Assembly: GCA_963791325.1 (NCBI GenBank)
Contig: CAWBRU010000008.1
Location: forward strand, 186,001-250,000
DNA: 64,000 nt
Source of the DNA: JBEVJK01 sp963791325
GTDB taxonomy: Bacteria; Pseudomonadota; Alphaproteobacteria; Rhizobiales; Rhizobiaceae
Direction of reading: 5' to 3'
The notes under the pieces are model-generated. The model was not told where the DNA came from, made no database searches, and was given only the letters and a program-made list of their open reading frames with translations. Numbering within the stretch: the stretch's first letter is position 1; every line of letters begins with the position of its first letter. Position numbers and translations under genes: made by a program. Positions 26,015 to 34,094 of this stretch are shown piece by piece.

Positions 26015-26795
26015 AGCTGTGCCCGGCGCGCAGGCCGTCGCGCACCCGCCCCGCGATCGCCAGGAATTGCGGCGTCTCGCGGATGTCGAGCGGCCGCACA
26101 GCTGGCAGGTCGGAACGGATGATCTCGGTGACGCGGCCCGGCCGCGGCGACATCACCACGATGCGGGTCGACAGGTACACCGCCTCCGGGATCGAATGGG
26201 TGACGAAGCAGATCGTCTTGCCGGTGCGCGCCCACAGGTCGAGCAGCTGCGCGTTGAGGCGGTCGCGGACGATCTCGTCGAGCGCGCCGAACGGCTCGTC
26301 CATCAACAGCAGATCGGCATCGAAGGCGAGCGCTCGCGCGATCGAGGCGCGCTGCTGCATGCCGCCCGACAGCTGCCAGGGATATTTGTTGGCGAAGCCG
26401 GACAGGTTGACGAGGTCGAGGGTGCGGGCAATTCGCGCCCGCTGCTCGGTCCGCGGCAAGCCGATGATCTCGAGCGGCAGCGCGACATTGCGCTCGATCG
26501 TGCGCCAGGGATAAAGCGCGGCCGCCTGGAAGACATAGCCGTAGGCACGGCGGCGGCGGGCCTCGTCGGGGGTCATGCCGTTGACCGAAAGCGTGCCGGA
26601 GGTCGGCTGCTCGAGATCGGCGATCAGGCGCAGAAGCGTGGTCTTGCCGCAGCCTGACGGGCCGATGAAGGAGACGAATTCGCCCTTTCCGATGGTCAGC
26701 TCGACATCGGCAAGCGCCTGCACCGGTCCGTCATTGGTCTGGAAGGTGAGGCCGAGATCGCTGGCTTGGACGACAATCTCCGGTCCTGGCTGCAA
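26007..26795 (-). CDS. ABC transporter ATP-binding protein (ThiZ/SsuB-type)
   Basis: A ~262-residue cytoplasmic ATPase: Walker A GPSGCGKTT, signature LSGGMQQR, Walker B LLLMDEPFGALDE, switch His in VTHSIPEA. PYGYVFQ-like YGYVFQAAALYPWRT is the Q-loop. No ATG is in frame at the front. TTG 26795 is chosen because AGGGGAAG precedes it and the ABC core follows soon after; the frame is open to another TTG at 26879 with no ribosome-binding site. The stop lies inside the start of the DUF559 gene. Confidence 0.85.
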   Translation of the reverse strand: MQPGPEIVVQASDLGLTFQTNDGPVQALADVELTIGKGEFVSFIGPSGCGKTTLLRLIADLEQPTSGTLSVNGMTPDEARRRRAYGYVFQAAALYPWRTIERNVALPLEIIGLPRTEQRARIARTLDLVNLSGFANKYPWQLSGGMQQRASIARALAFDADLLLMDEPFGALDEIVRDRLNAQLLDLWARTGKTICFVTHSIPEAVYLSTRIVVMSPRPGRVTEIIRSDLPAVRPLDIRETPQFLAIAGRVRDGLRAGHSYE

Positions 26796-26906
26796 AGCGT
26801 CGAATCTTCCCCTGAAACCCGGACGGCTCCCCCGCGGACCGCCTGGCCGCCAGCTTACCCGCCCGGCCGCACATCGCAATGGCCGGGCGCGGCCTTGCGC
26901 GGCAAT

Positions 26907-28157
26907 CTACTCGACGATCTCGGCGGTCTCGACCACGGCGTGGAAGAGCACGTCGCAGCCGGCGGCGGCCCATTCCTTGCTGATCTCCTCGGCCTCGTTG
27001 TGCGACAGCCCGTCGACGCACGGGCACATCACCATGGCCGTCGGCGCCACCCGGTTGATCCAGCAGGCATCGTGGCCGGCACCGGAGACGATGTTGCGGT
27101 GCGTGTAGCCGAGCCGCTCGGCGGCGTCGCGGATCGCCGTGACGCAGCCTTCGTCGAAGGTCACCGGGTCGAAATGGCCGACCTCTTCGATCTCGGCTCC
27201 GATCGCCAGCGCCTCGGCGATCGTTGCCACCCCGCGGCGGATGCGCCGGTCCATCTCGTCGAGGGTCGCCTTGTCGGGCGAGCGGATGTCGATGGTGAAC
27301 ACCGCGCGGCCGGCGATGATGTTGCGCGAATTGGGATAGACCTCGATGTGGCCGACGGCGCCGACCGCGTCAGGCTGGTAGTCCATCGCCACCTCGTCGA
27401 CCAGGTCGATGATGCGGGCCATGCCGAGCCCGGCATTGCGGCGCTTGGGCATCGGCGTGGAACCGGTGTGGCTCTCCTTGCCGGTCAAGGTCACCTGCAG
27501 CCATTTCAGCCCCTGGCCGTGAGTGACCACGCCGATGTCGATGCCTTCGTCCTCGAGGATCGGACCCTGCTCGATGTGCAGCTCGAAGAACGCCTTCATC
27601 TTGCGCGCCCCGACCGGCTCTTCGCCTTTCCAGCCGATCCGCGTCAGCTCGTCGCCGAAGCGCTTGCCGTCGTGGTCTGTGCGCTGATAGGCCCAGTCCC
27701 GGTCGAGCACGCCGGCGAACACGCCCGAAGCGAGCATCGCCGGGGCAAAGCGCGTGCCCTCTTCATTGGTCCAGTTGGTGACGACGATCGGGTGCCTGGT
27801 CCTGATGCCGAGATCATTGAGCGAGCGGATCACCTCGAGGCCGCCGAGCACGCCCAGCACGCCGTCATATTTGCCGCCGGTCGGCTGGGTGTCGAGGTGG
27901 CTGCCGACATAGACCGGCAGCGCGTCGGGATCGGTGCCCTCGCGGCGGGCGAACATCGTGCCCATCTCGTCAACGCCCATGCCGAGCCCCGCCGCCTCGC
28001 ACCAGCGCTGGAACAGGTGGCGGCCCTCGCCGTCGGCATCGGTCAGGGTCTGGCGGTTGTTGCCGCCGGCGACACCCGGGCCGATCTTCGCCATTTCCAT
28101 GAGCGAATCCCACAATCGGTCTGAATTGATACGCAGATTCTCGCCAGGTGCCGCCAT
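26907..28157 (-). CDS. N-carbamoyl-beta-alanine / carbamoyl-amino-acid amidohydrolase (M20 family)
   Basis: A 416-residue zinc-dependent hydrolase of the M20/M28-like hydantoinase-carbamoylase family. Metal-ligand motifs: GSHLDTQPTGGKYDG, NEEGTRFAP, LHIEQGPILE and a C-terminal GLSHNEAEE; GAGHDACW is also typical. In reductive pyrimidine degradation this step cleaves N-carbamoyl-beta-alanine to beta-alanine, CO2 and NH3. Context (aminotransferase, RutR, PreTA) supports that role over allantoate amidohydrolase. ATG 28157 preferred over a start at 28187. Confidence 0.87.
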   Translation of the reverse strand: MAAPGENLRINSDRLWDSLMEMAKIGPGVAGGNNRQTLTDADGEGRHLFQRWCEAAGLGMGVDEMGTMFARREGTDPDALPVYVGSHLDTQPTGGKYDGVLGVLGGLEVIRSLNDLGIRTRHPIVVTNWTNEEGTRFAPAMLASGVFAGVLDRDWAYQRTDHDGKRFGDELTRIGWKGEEPVGARKMKAFFELHIEQGPILEDEGIDIGVVTHGQGLKWLQVTLTGKESHTGSTPMPKRRNAGLGMARIIDLVDEVAMDYQPDAVGAVGHIEVYPNSRNIIAGRAVFTIDIRSPDKATLDEMDRRIRRGVATIAEALAIGAEIEEVGHFDPVTFDEGCVTAIRDAAERLGYTHRNIVSGAGHDACWINRVAPTAMVMCPCVDGLSHNEAEEISKEWAAAGCDVLFHAVVETAEIVE

Positions 28158-28194
28158 TGCCGCAGTCTCCACTCCCTTCCCGAGCAAGCCCGGT

Positions 28195-28488
28195 TCAGCG
28201 CTTGAGCTCGACCTCGATGAACATCATCGGCGTGTCGCCGGCGTTGATGACGTTGTGCTCGACCCCGGCCTCGCGGCGGTACGCTTCGCCTGCCGCGATG
28301 TCGGCGCGCCGGCTGCCGCCGCCCGGCTCCTCGAGCAGGAAGGCGCAGTCGGTTACCGGGGTGATGACGTAGTCGTATTCGTGCCGGTGCCAGCCGGTTT
28401 GCGCACCTGGCGCGAAACTCCAGCGGGTGATGCGCACCGCTTGCTCGTCGAGGAGCAGCGTCGGTGTCGCCTGCGGTCGGTCGGCCAT
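28195..28488 (-). CDS. Small cupin-fold protein in the pyrimidine operon
   Basis: A 97-residue single cupin domain: GWHRHEYDYVITPV is motif 1 (HxHxxxE-like, two His and a Tyr/Asp variant), and EHNVINAGDTPMMFIEVEL is motif 2. It is one base after the aminotransferase stop, so cotranscribed. Function unknown; cupins of this size may be enzymes, ligand sensors or metal storage. The neighbours suggest a role with malonate semialdehyde or beta-alanine metabolites, but this is a guess. Confidence 0.7.
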   Translation of the reverse strand: MADRPQATPTLLLDEQAVRITRWSFAPGAQTGWHRHEYDYVITPVTDCAFLLEEPGGGSRRADIAAGEAYRREAGVEHNVINAGDTPMMFIEVELKR

Positions 28489-28489
28489 C

Positions 28490-29818
28490 TCAATCCACCA
28501 TTCTCAGGACTTCGCGGACATGGTCGAAGAGCTCGTCGATCTGGCCCTTGGTGATGATCAACGGCGGCGACAGGGCGATGATGTCGCCGGTGGTGCGGAT
28601 CAGCGCGCCGCGCTCGAACGCCTTGACGAAGGCGGAGAAGGCCCGCTTGCTCGGCTGGCCGGCGATCGGCTCGAGCTCGATGGCCCCGACCATGCCGATG
28701 TTGCGCACGTCGATGACGTGCGGCTCGCCCTTCAGCGAGTGCAGCGCTGCCTCGAAGTGCGGCGCGAGCTCGGCACCGCGGGTCAGAAGGCCCTCCTCCC
28801 GGTAGGTGTCGAGGGTGCCCAGGGCGGCCGCGCAGGCGATCGGATTGCCGGAATAGGTGTAGCCGTGGAAAAACTCGATCACGTGCTCGGGCCCCGTCAT
28901 GAAGGCGTCATGGATTTCCTTCTTGACGAACACCGCGCCCATCGGGATGACGCCGTTGGTCACCCCCTTGGCGGTCGTCATGATGTCGGGAAGCACGTCG
29001 AAATAGTCGGCGGCGAAGGGGGTGCCGAGCCGGCCGAAGCCGGTGATGACCTCGTCGAAGATCAGCAGGATGCCGTGCTTGTCGCAGATCTGGCGCAGCC
29101 GCTTGAGGTAGCCTTTCGGCGGAATCAGCACGCCGGTCGAGCCGGCCACCGGCTCGACGATGACGGCGGCGACCGTCGAGGCGTCGTGCAAGGTGACGAT
29201 GCGCTCGAGTTCGTCGGCAAGCTCGGCGCCATGCTCGGGCTCGCCGCGGCTGAAGGCATTCTTGGCCGGCAGGTGGGTATGCGGCAGATGATCGACGCCG
29301 GTGAGCAGCGTGCCGAACATCTTTCGGTTGGTGACGATGCCGCCGACCGAGATGCCGCCGAAATTGACGCCGTGATAGCCGCGCTCGCGGCCGATCAGCC
29401 GGAAGCGCGAGCCTTCGCCGCGGACCCGATGATAGGCGAGCGCGATCTTCAGCGCCGTCTCCACCGATTCGGAGCCGGAGTTGGTGAAGAACACGCGGTC
29501 GAGGCCGGCGGGGGTGAGATCGACCAATCGGTTGGCGAGCTCGAACACCAGCGGATGTCCCATCTGGAACGCCGGAGCGTAGTCGAGCTCGGCTGCCTGT
29601 TCCTGGATCGCTTCGGTGATCTTCGGCCGGCAGTGGCCGGCATTGACGCACCACAGCCCGGCCGTGCCATCGAGCACCTTGCGGCCGTCGCTGGTGGTGT
29701 AGTGCATGTCCTTGGCCGACACGAACATGCGCGGCGCCTGCTTGAACTGGCGGTTGGCGGTGAACGGCATCCAGAACGCGTTGAGGTCGTTGGGGGTGAC
29801 TTTCAGACGGTTCGACAT
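28490..29818 (-). CDS. Class III aminotransferase, probable beta-alanine--pyruvate transaminase
   Basis: A 442-residue omega-amino-acid aminotransferase. FFTNSGSESVETALK binds the cofactor phosphate, IFDEVITGFGRLG carries the PLP-stacking Asp, and the Schiff-base lysine is in TTAKGVTNGVIPMGAV. ALAYHR and GYHGVNFGG also match omega-amino acid:pyruvate transaminases. It would convert beta-alanine to malonate semialdehyde. First gene of the minus-strand operon; a RutR-like box lies 70-85 bp upstream. Confidence 0.9.
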   Translation of the reverse strand: MSNRLKVTPNDLNAFWMPFTANRQFKQAPRMFVSAKDMHYTTSDGRKVLDGTAGLWCVNAGHCRPKITEAIQEQAAELDYAPAFQMGHPLVFELANRLVDLTPAGLDRVFFTNSGSESVETALKIALAYHRVRGEGSRFRLIGRERGYHGVNFGGISVGGIVTNRKMFGTLLTGVDHLPHTHLPAKNAFSRGEPEHGAELADELERIVTLHDASTVAAVIVEPVAGSTGVLIPPKGYLKRLRQICDKHGILLIFDEVITGFGRLGTPFAADYFDVLPDIMTTAKGVTNGVIPMGAVFVKKEIHDAFMTGPEHVIEFFHGYTYSGNPIACAAALGTLDTYREEGLLTRGAELAPHFEAALHSLKGEPHVIDVRNIGMVGAIELEPIAGQPSKRAFSAFVKAFERGALIRTTGDIIALSPPLIITKGQIDELFDHVREVLRMVD

Positions 29819-29887
29819 GACCCGCGTTCTCCTGTTGCGCTGGCCGCGGCGGCGTGGCCTTCGGCAGCCAGATGTGGTAGGCGAAAT

Positions 29888-29903
29888 TTGACCGGTTGGA
29901 CAA
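29888..29903. promoter_or_regulatory. RutR-type operator between the pyrimidine operon and the regulator
   Basis: TTGACCGGTTGGACAA. The published E. coli RutR consensus is TTGACCA-NN-TGGTCAA; 12 of its 14 defined positions match. It lies 70-85 bp upstream of the aminotransferase start and 139-154 bp upstream of the divergent rutR-like gene, so one site could control both. Confidence 0.65.
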
Positions 29904-30041
29904 AGTTGACCGCGCCTCATGCGCCGGTCAAGGCCAAACTAGAGGAACGATGCCGAGCGAGCGCGCGCCACGACCGCTGAAAAGCTGGTCCAGCCGATTG
30001 GGCCAGGAAGCTGGGGGCGCGGCGGCCTGCCGGGGTCCGAG

Positions 30042-30677
30042 ATGACGCTCGCCTCCGCCCTTCCCCGTCGCACCCGCATCCAGACCGAGAAGCGCGAGCT
30101 GATCCTCGAAGCCGCCCTGGAGGTGTTCTCGACCCATGGCTTTCGCGGCGCCACGCTCGATCAGATCGCCGAGGCGGCGGGCATGTCCAAGCCCAATCTG
30201 CTCTATTATTTCCGCCGCAAGGAGGACATCCACGGGGCGCTGCTCGAGCGGCTCCTGGAGACCTGGCTGGCGCCGCTCAGGGCGCTCGACGGACGCGGCG
30301 ATCCGATGGCCGAGCTCAGGGCCTACATCCGCCGCAAGCTCGAGATGGCCCGCGACTTCCCGCGCGAGAGCCGGCTGTTTGCCAACGAGATCCTGCAAGG
30401 CGGGCCGCGCGTTCTGCCGATGCTGTCCGGCGAGCTCAGGCAATTGGTCGACGACAAGGTCGCGGTGATCCGCGGCTGGATGGGTGCCGGCCGGATCGTC
30501 GGCACCGACCCCGTCCATCTGATCTTTGCGATCTGGTCGACCACCCAGCATTACGCCGATTTCGACGTCCAGGTGCAGGCCGTGCTCGGCCCGGAGCGCG
30601 GCGGCGAGGGCCGGTTCGAGGATGCCGCGCGGTTTCTCGAGGAGCTGTTCACGCGCGGGCTGACGCCGCGCCCTTGA
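30042..30677 (+). CDS. rutR: TetR-family regulator, RutR-like (pyrimidine catabolism)
   Basis: A 211-residue TetR-type repressor. The DNA-binding domain is ILEAALEVFSTHGFRGATLD to AAGMSKPNLLYYFRRKEDIH; SKPNLLYYF is nearly the same as in E. coli RutR. The C-terminal domain has the RutR features WLAPLRALD, RKLEMARDFPRESRLFANEI, LVDDKVAVIRGWM and IWSTTQHYADFDVQVQAV. RutR senses uracil. It lies divergent from the pyrimidine operon with a RutR box between them. Upstream (29819-30041) no other gene is seen. Confidence 0.88.
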   Translation: MTLASALPRRTRIQTEKRELILEAALEVFSTHGFRGATLDQIAEAAGMSKPNLLYYFRRKEDIHGALLERLLETWLAPLRALDGRGDPMAELRAYIRRKLEMARDFPRESRLFANEILQGGPRVLPMLSGELRQLVDDKVAVIRGWMGAGRIVGTDPVHLIFAIWSTTQHYADFDVQVQAVLGPERGGEGRFEDAARFLEELFTRGLTPRP

Positions 30678-30856
30678 GCGCGGGCGGCGTTTAACTCGGC
30701 TGCGGCCGCGCAGCGGGAGGGCGTTTCTTCAAAACCGCCGCCTTGCTCCAATCCTTTGATTGAGCAGCAATGCCGCGGCAGCCGACTTTGGTCCGGCTTT
30801 TCAGCGCCGCCGGGATCGGCCATGGTCCTGGCGCCCACATTGCGGAGGAGAGTTGG

Positions 30857-31165
30857 ATGGCCAAACTGGTTGCGCTCTATAAGACGCCGAAGGATGCAGC
30901 GGCCTTCGACCGCTATTACCACGCCACCCACGTGCCGATCGCCAAGACGGTGCCCGGCCTACGCCGTTACGAGATCAGCAAGGGTGCCGTGCTCGGGCCG
31001 GAGGGCGCCTCCAACGTCCATCTCGTGGCCATCCTGCACTTCGATTCGGTCGACGCCATCCAGGCGGCGCTCGGCACGCCCGAGGGCCAGGCGACGGCCG
31101 CCGACCTGTCGAACTTCGCCGACGGCGGCGTCGATCTGTTTTTCATCGACACCAAGGACGTCTAG
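30857..31165 (+). CDS. EthD family protein
   Basis: A 102-residue ferredoxin-like (dimeric alpha/beta barrel) protein recognised by MAKLVALYKTPKDAAAFDRY, then YHATHVPIAKTVPGLRRYE and LHFDSVDAIQAALGTPEGQ. EthD proteins occur with degradative operons; biochemical function is mostly unknown. ATG 30857 follows GGAGGAGAG; a longer frame from 30770 is rejected. Convergent with preA and possibly cotranscribed with rutR. Confidence 0.8.
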   Translation: MAKLVALYKTPKDAAAFDRYYHATHVPIAKTVPGLRRYEISKGAVLGPEGASNVHLVAILHFDSVDAIQAALGTPEGQATAADLSNFADGGVDLFFIDTKDV

Positions 31166-31222
31166 GCGCAGACCCGCGGCAGCCTGCGGGCCCGCGGTTC
31201 GCTCCAGCCAGCCCGGCCGACC

Positions 31223-32536
31223 CTATTCCGCCGCGACCTTGGCGGCGGGGTTGTTGGGATGAGTGGTCCAGTTGGCGTAGGTCGGCGACACCGTCCTGCC
31301 GGTGCGCAGGTCGACCTCGCCGGCGGCGAGCGGCACCATGCTGATGCAGCCGTCGACCGGGCAGACATTGACGCACAGATTGCAGCCGACGCACTCCTCG
31401 TCCTTGACCTCGAAATGGCGCATGCCGTCGACGAGCGCGGTGATCGCCTGGTGCGAGGTGTCCTCGCAGGCGATGTGGCAGCGGCCGCACTTGATGCACA
31501 GATCCTGGTCGATGCGCGCCTTGGCGACGTAGTTGAGATTGAGGTACTGCCAGTCGGTGACATTGGGGGTGGCGCGGCCGACGACGTCGTCGAGGCTCGC
31601 ATGGCCCTTCAGGTCCATCCAGTTCTTCAGTCCCTCGATCATCTCTTGGACGATCTTGAAGCCATAGGTCATGGCCGCCGTGCAGACCTGGACGTTGCCG
31701 GCGCCGAGCGCCAGGAACTCCGCCGCATCGCGCCAGGTGGTGATGCCGCCGATGCCGGAGATCGGCAGGCCGCGGGTCTCCGGGTCACGGGCGATCTCGG
31801 CCACCATGTTCATGGCGATCGGCTTGACCGCCGGGCCGCAATAGCCGCCATGCGAGCCCTTGCCGTCGATCGACGGCTCGGGCGAGAAGCTGTCGAGGTC
31901 GACGGCGGTGATCGAGTTGATGGTGTTGATCAGCGACACGGCGTCGGTCCCGCCCGCCTTGGCGGCGCGTGCCGGCCGGCGGATGTCGGTGATGTTGGGG
32001 GTGAGCTTGGTGATCACCGGCATGCGCGTGTTCTGCTTGCACCAGCGCACCACCATCTCGATGTATTCCGGCACCTGGCCGACGGCCGAGCCCATGCCGC
32101 GCTCCGACATCCCGTGCGGGCAGCCGAAATTGAGCTCGATGCCGTCCGCGCCGGTGTCCTCGACCACCGGCAAGATGGCCTTCCAGGCCTCTTCGAGGCA
32201 CGGCACCATCAGCGACACGACCAGCGCCCGGTCGGGCCAGTCGCGCTTCACCTCCTTGATCTCGCGCAGATTGGTCTGAAGCTCGCGATCGGTGATCAGC
32301 TCGATATTGTTGAAGCCGAGCAAGCGGCGGTCGGCGCCCCAGATGGCGCCGTAGCGCGGGCCGTTGACATTGACGATCGGCGGCCCTTCCTCGCCCAGCG
32401 TCTTCCAAACCACGCCGCCCCAGCCCGCGCGGAAGGCGCGGATCACATTGTAGGCCTTGTCGGTGGGCGGCGCAGAGGCCAGCCAGAACGGGTTGGGCGA
32501 CTTGATGCCGACGAAATCGCTGCGGATGTCTGCCAT
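31223..32536 (-). CDS. preA: NAD-dependent dihydropyrimidine dehydrogenase, catalytic subunit PreA
   Basis: A 437-residue subunit that reduces uracil and thymine to the 5,6-dihydro forms. The N-terminal FMN barrel has NPFWLASAPPTDKAYNV, ELNFGCPHGMSERGMG (catalytic Cys region) and ITKLTPNITDI; the C-terminus has two [4Fe-4S] motifs, CIKCGRCHIACEDT and CVGCNLCVNVCPVDGC. It starts 2 bp after preT ends, so the two are cotranscribed. Confidence 0.95.
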   Translation of the reverse strand: MADIRSDFVGIKSPNPFWLASAPPTDKAYNVIRAFRAGWGGVVWKTLGEEGPPIVNVNGPRYGAIWGADRRLLGFNNIELITDRELQTNLREIKEVKRDWPDRALVVSLMVPCLEEAWKAILPVVEDTGADGIELNFGCPHGMSERGMGSAVGQVPEYIEMVVRWCKQNTRMPVITKLTPNITDIRRPARAAKAGGTDAVSLINTINSITAVDLDSFSPEPSIDGKGSHGGYCGPAVKPIAMNMVAEIARDPETRGLPISGIGGITTWRDAAEFLALGAGNVQVCTAAMTYGFKIVQEMIEGLKNWMDLKGHASLDDVVGRATPNVTDWQYLNLNYVAKARIDQDLCIKCGRCHIACEDTSHQAITALVDGMRHFEVKDEECVGCNLCVNVCPVDGCISMVPLAAGEVDLRTGRTVSPTYANWTTHPNNPAAKVAAE

Positions 32537-32538
32537 GC

Positions 32539-33900
32539 TCAGGCCCTCCCATTGGCGGTGAGCGCGCGATGGATGCTTTCGGCCGCGTCACGGCCCTGCG
32601 CCACGCCGGCGACGGTCAGATCCTCGCCGCCGAACACGCAGTCGCCGCCGGCCCAGACCTTGGCCAGCGAGGTGCGGCCTTCGCCGTCGACCTTGATGCG
32701 GCCGCCCTCGAGCGCCAGCTGCGCACCGCTGCCGTTGAGCGCGGCCGGCATGAACGACTGGCCGATCGCCTTGAACACCTGATCGGCGGGAATCGTCAGG
32801 GTCTCGCCGGTGCTGCCGAGCTGACCGCCTGCGAGGCGGGTATATTCGAGCTCGACGGCGGCCACCTTGCCGCCCTCGGCAATCACCCGCAGCGGCCTCA
32901 GCCAGTGGCGGATGGCGACGCCCTTGGCGGTGGCGAGCTCCTGCTCGAAACCGGAAGCGTTCATGTGCTCCTTGCCGCGCCGGTAGCAGATCGTCACCTC
33001 CTCGGCGCCGAGCAGTTTCGACTGCACGGCCGCATCGATCGCGGTCATGCCGCCGCCGATCACCACCACGCGCCGGCCGACCGGCAGCCCGGCCAGATCG
33101 CTCGCCTGGCGCAATTCGGCGATGAAGTCGACGGCATTGTCGACGCCTTCGGTCTGTTCGCCGTCGGTGGCCAATGCGTTGACGCCGGCCAGCCCAAGGC
33201 CGAGAAACACAGAATCATATTCGGCGATCAGCTCGGCAAGCTGAATGTCGCGGCCGAGCGCCTTGCCGTTGACGATCGCGATGCCGCCGATCGCGGTGAC
33301 GTAGTCGACCTCCGCCTGGGCGAAATCGTCCGTCGTCTTGTAGGCGGCGATGCCGTACTCGTTGAGCCCGCCGGGCTTCTCGCGTGCCTCGAAGATGATC
33401 ACCTCGTGGCCGTAGAGGGCAAGCCGATGCGCAGCGGCAAGGCCGGCCGGGCCGGCACCCACCACGGCGACCCGCCTGCCGGTGAGCGGCGCGCGGCCGT
33501 AGAACTGCTTGCCGGCGGCCATCGCCGCATCGGTGGCAAAGCGCTGCAGCCGGCCGATCTGCACCGGCTTGCCTTCCGCCACCTCGCGCACGCAGACCTC
33601 CTCGCACAAGGTCTCGGTCGGACAGACGCGGGCGCACATGCCGCCCAGAATGTTCTGGTCGAAGATCGTCTTGGCCGCGCCGAGCGGGTTGCCGGTCGAG
33701 ATCTGGCGAATGAACAGCGGAATGTCGATCGAGGTCGGACAGGCCTGCATGCAGGGCGCGTCATAGCAGAAATAGCAGCGGTCCGACTCGACCAGCGCCT
33801 CGTGATGATCGAGCGCCGGGTGCAGATCGGAGAAGTTCTCGGCATATTGCGCCGGCGGCAGCCGCGCCGGCGCGATCCCGTGCTTGTATTGGCCGTCCAT
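32539..33900 (-). CDS. preT: NAD-dependent dihydropyrimidine dehydrogenase, electron-transfer subunit PreT
   Basis: A 453-residue FAD/NAD(H) flavoprotein passing electrons from NAD(P)H to PreA. N-terminal iron-sulphur cysteines: RCYFCYDAPCMQACP and GGMCARVCPTETLCEEVC. FAD motif VAVVGAGPAGLAAAH; NAD motif VVVIGGGMTAID; C-terminal GGDCVFGGEDLTV binds FAD. First gene of the preTA operon. A RutR-like box lies 76-91 bp upstream. Confidence 0.95.
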   Translation of the reverse strand: MDGQYKHGIAPARLPPAQYAENFSDLHPALDHHEALVESDRCYFCYDAPCMQACPTSIDIPLFIRQISTGNPLGAAKTIFDQNILGGMCARVCPTETLCEEVCVREVAEGKPVQIGRLQRFATDAAMAAGKQFYGRAPLTGRRVAVVGAGPAGLAAAHRLALYGHEVIIFEAREKPGGLNEYGIAAYKTTDDFAQAEVDYVTAIGGIAIVNGKALGRDIQLAELIAEYDSVFLGLGLAGVNALATDGEQTEGVDNAVDFIAELRQASDLAGLPVGRRVVVIGGGMTAIDAAVQSKLLGAEEVTICYRRGKEHMNASGFEQELATAKGVAIRHWLRPLRVIAEGGKVAAVELEYTRLAGGQLGSTGETLTIPADQVFKAIGQSFMPAALNGSGAQLALEGGRIKVDGEGRTSLAKVWAGGDCVFGGEDLTVAGVAQGRDAAESIHRALTANGRA

Positions 33901-33975
33901 CCCAGCTCCCGCAGATCCCCGGCTTTCCGGTCGACCCCTCGTGTCGTTTTGCCGAAGGCTAGCACAGATTCATTT

Positions 33976-33991
33976 TTTATCAATCGGTCAA
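33976..33991. promoter_or_regulatory. RutR-type operator upstream of preT-preA
   Basis: On the minus strand TTGACCGATTGATAAA, 11 of the 14 defined positions of the RutR consensus. It sits in a locally AT-rich stretch 76-91 bp before the preT start; the TTGACC half also looks like a -35 hexamer, so binding would block the promoter. Confidence 0.55.
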
Positions 33992-34023
33992 ATTTTGGCT
34001 AAGTCCTTGTTTTGCCATGAAAG

Positions 34024-34042
34024 TTGAGCGTGTTACTCAACA
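34024..34042 (-). terminator. Possible weak terminator after the oppDF gene
   Basis: GTTGAG (34024-34029) and CTCAAC (34037-34042) form a perfect 6-bp stem with a 7-nt loop, followed on the minus strand by TTTC. It is 50 bp past the oppDF stop. The stem is short, so confidence is low. Confidence 0.35.
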
Positions 34043-34094
34043 ATTCGAAGCTGGTTTTGAACGCCGTGTCAAGACTCTCTCGAATGGCGAGCCG

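Noticed and set aside
26796..26879. Longer N-terminus of the pyrimidine transporter ATPase, from TTG 26879
   Set aside because: The extra ~28 residues are Arg/Gly/Pro-rich, unlike an ABC ATPase, and no ribosome-binding site precedes it.
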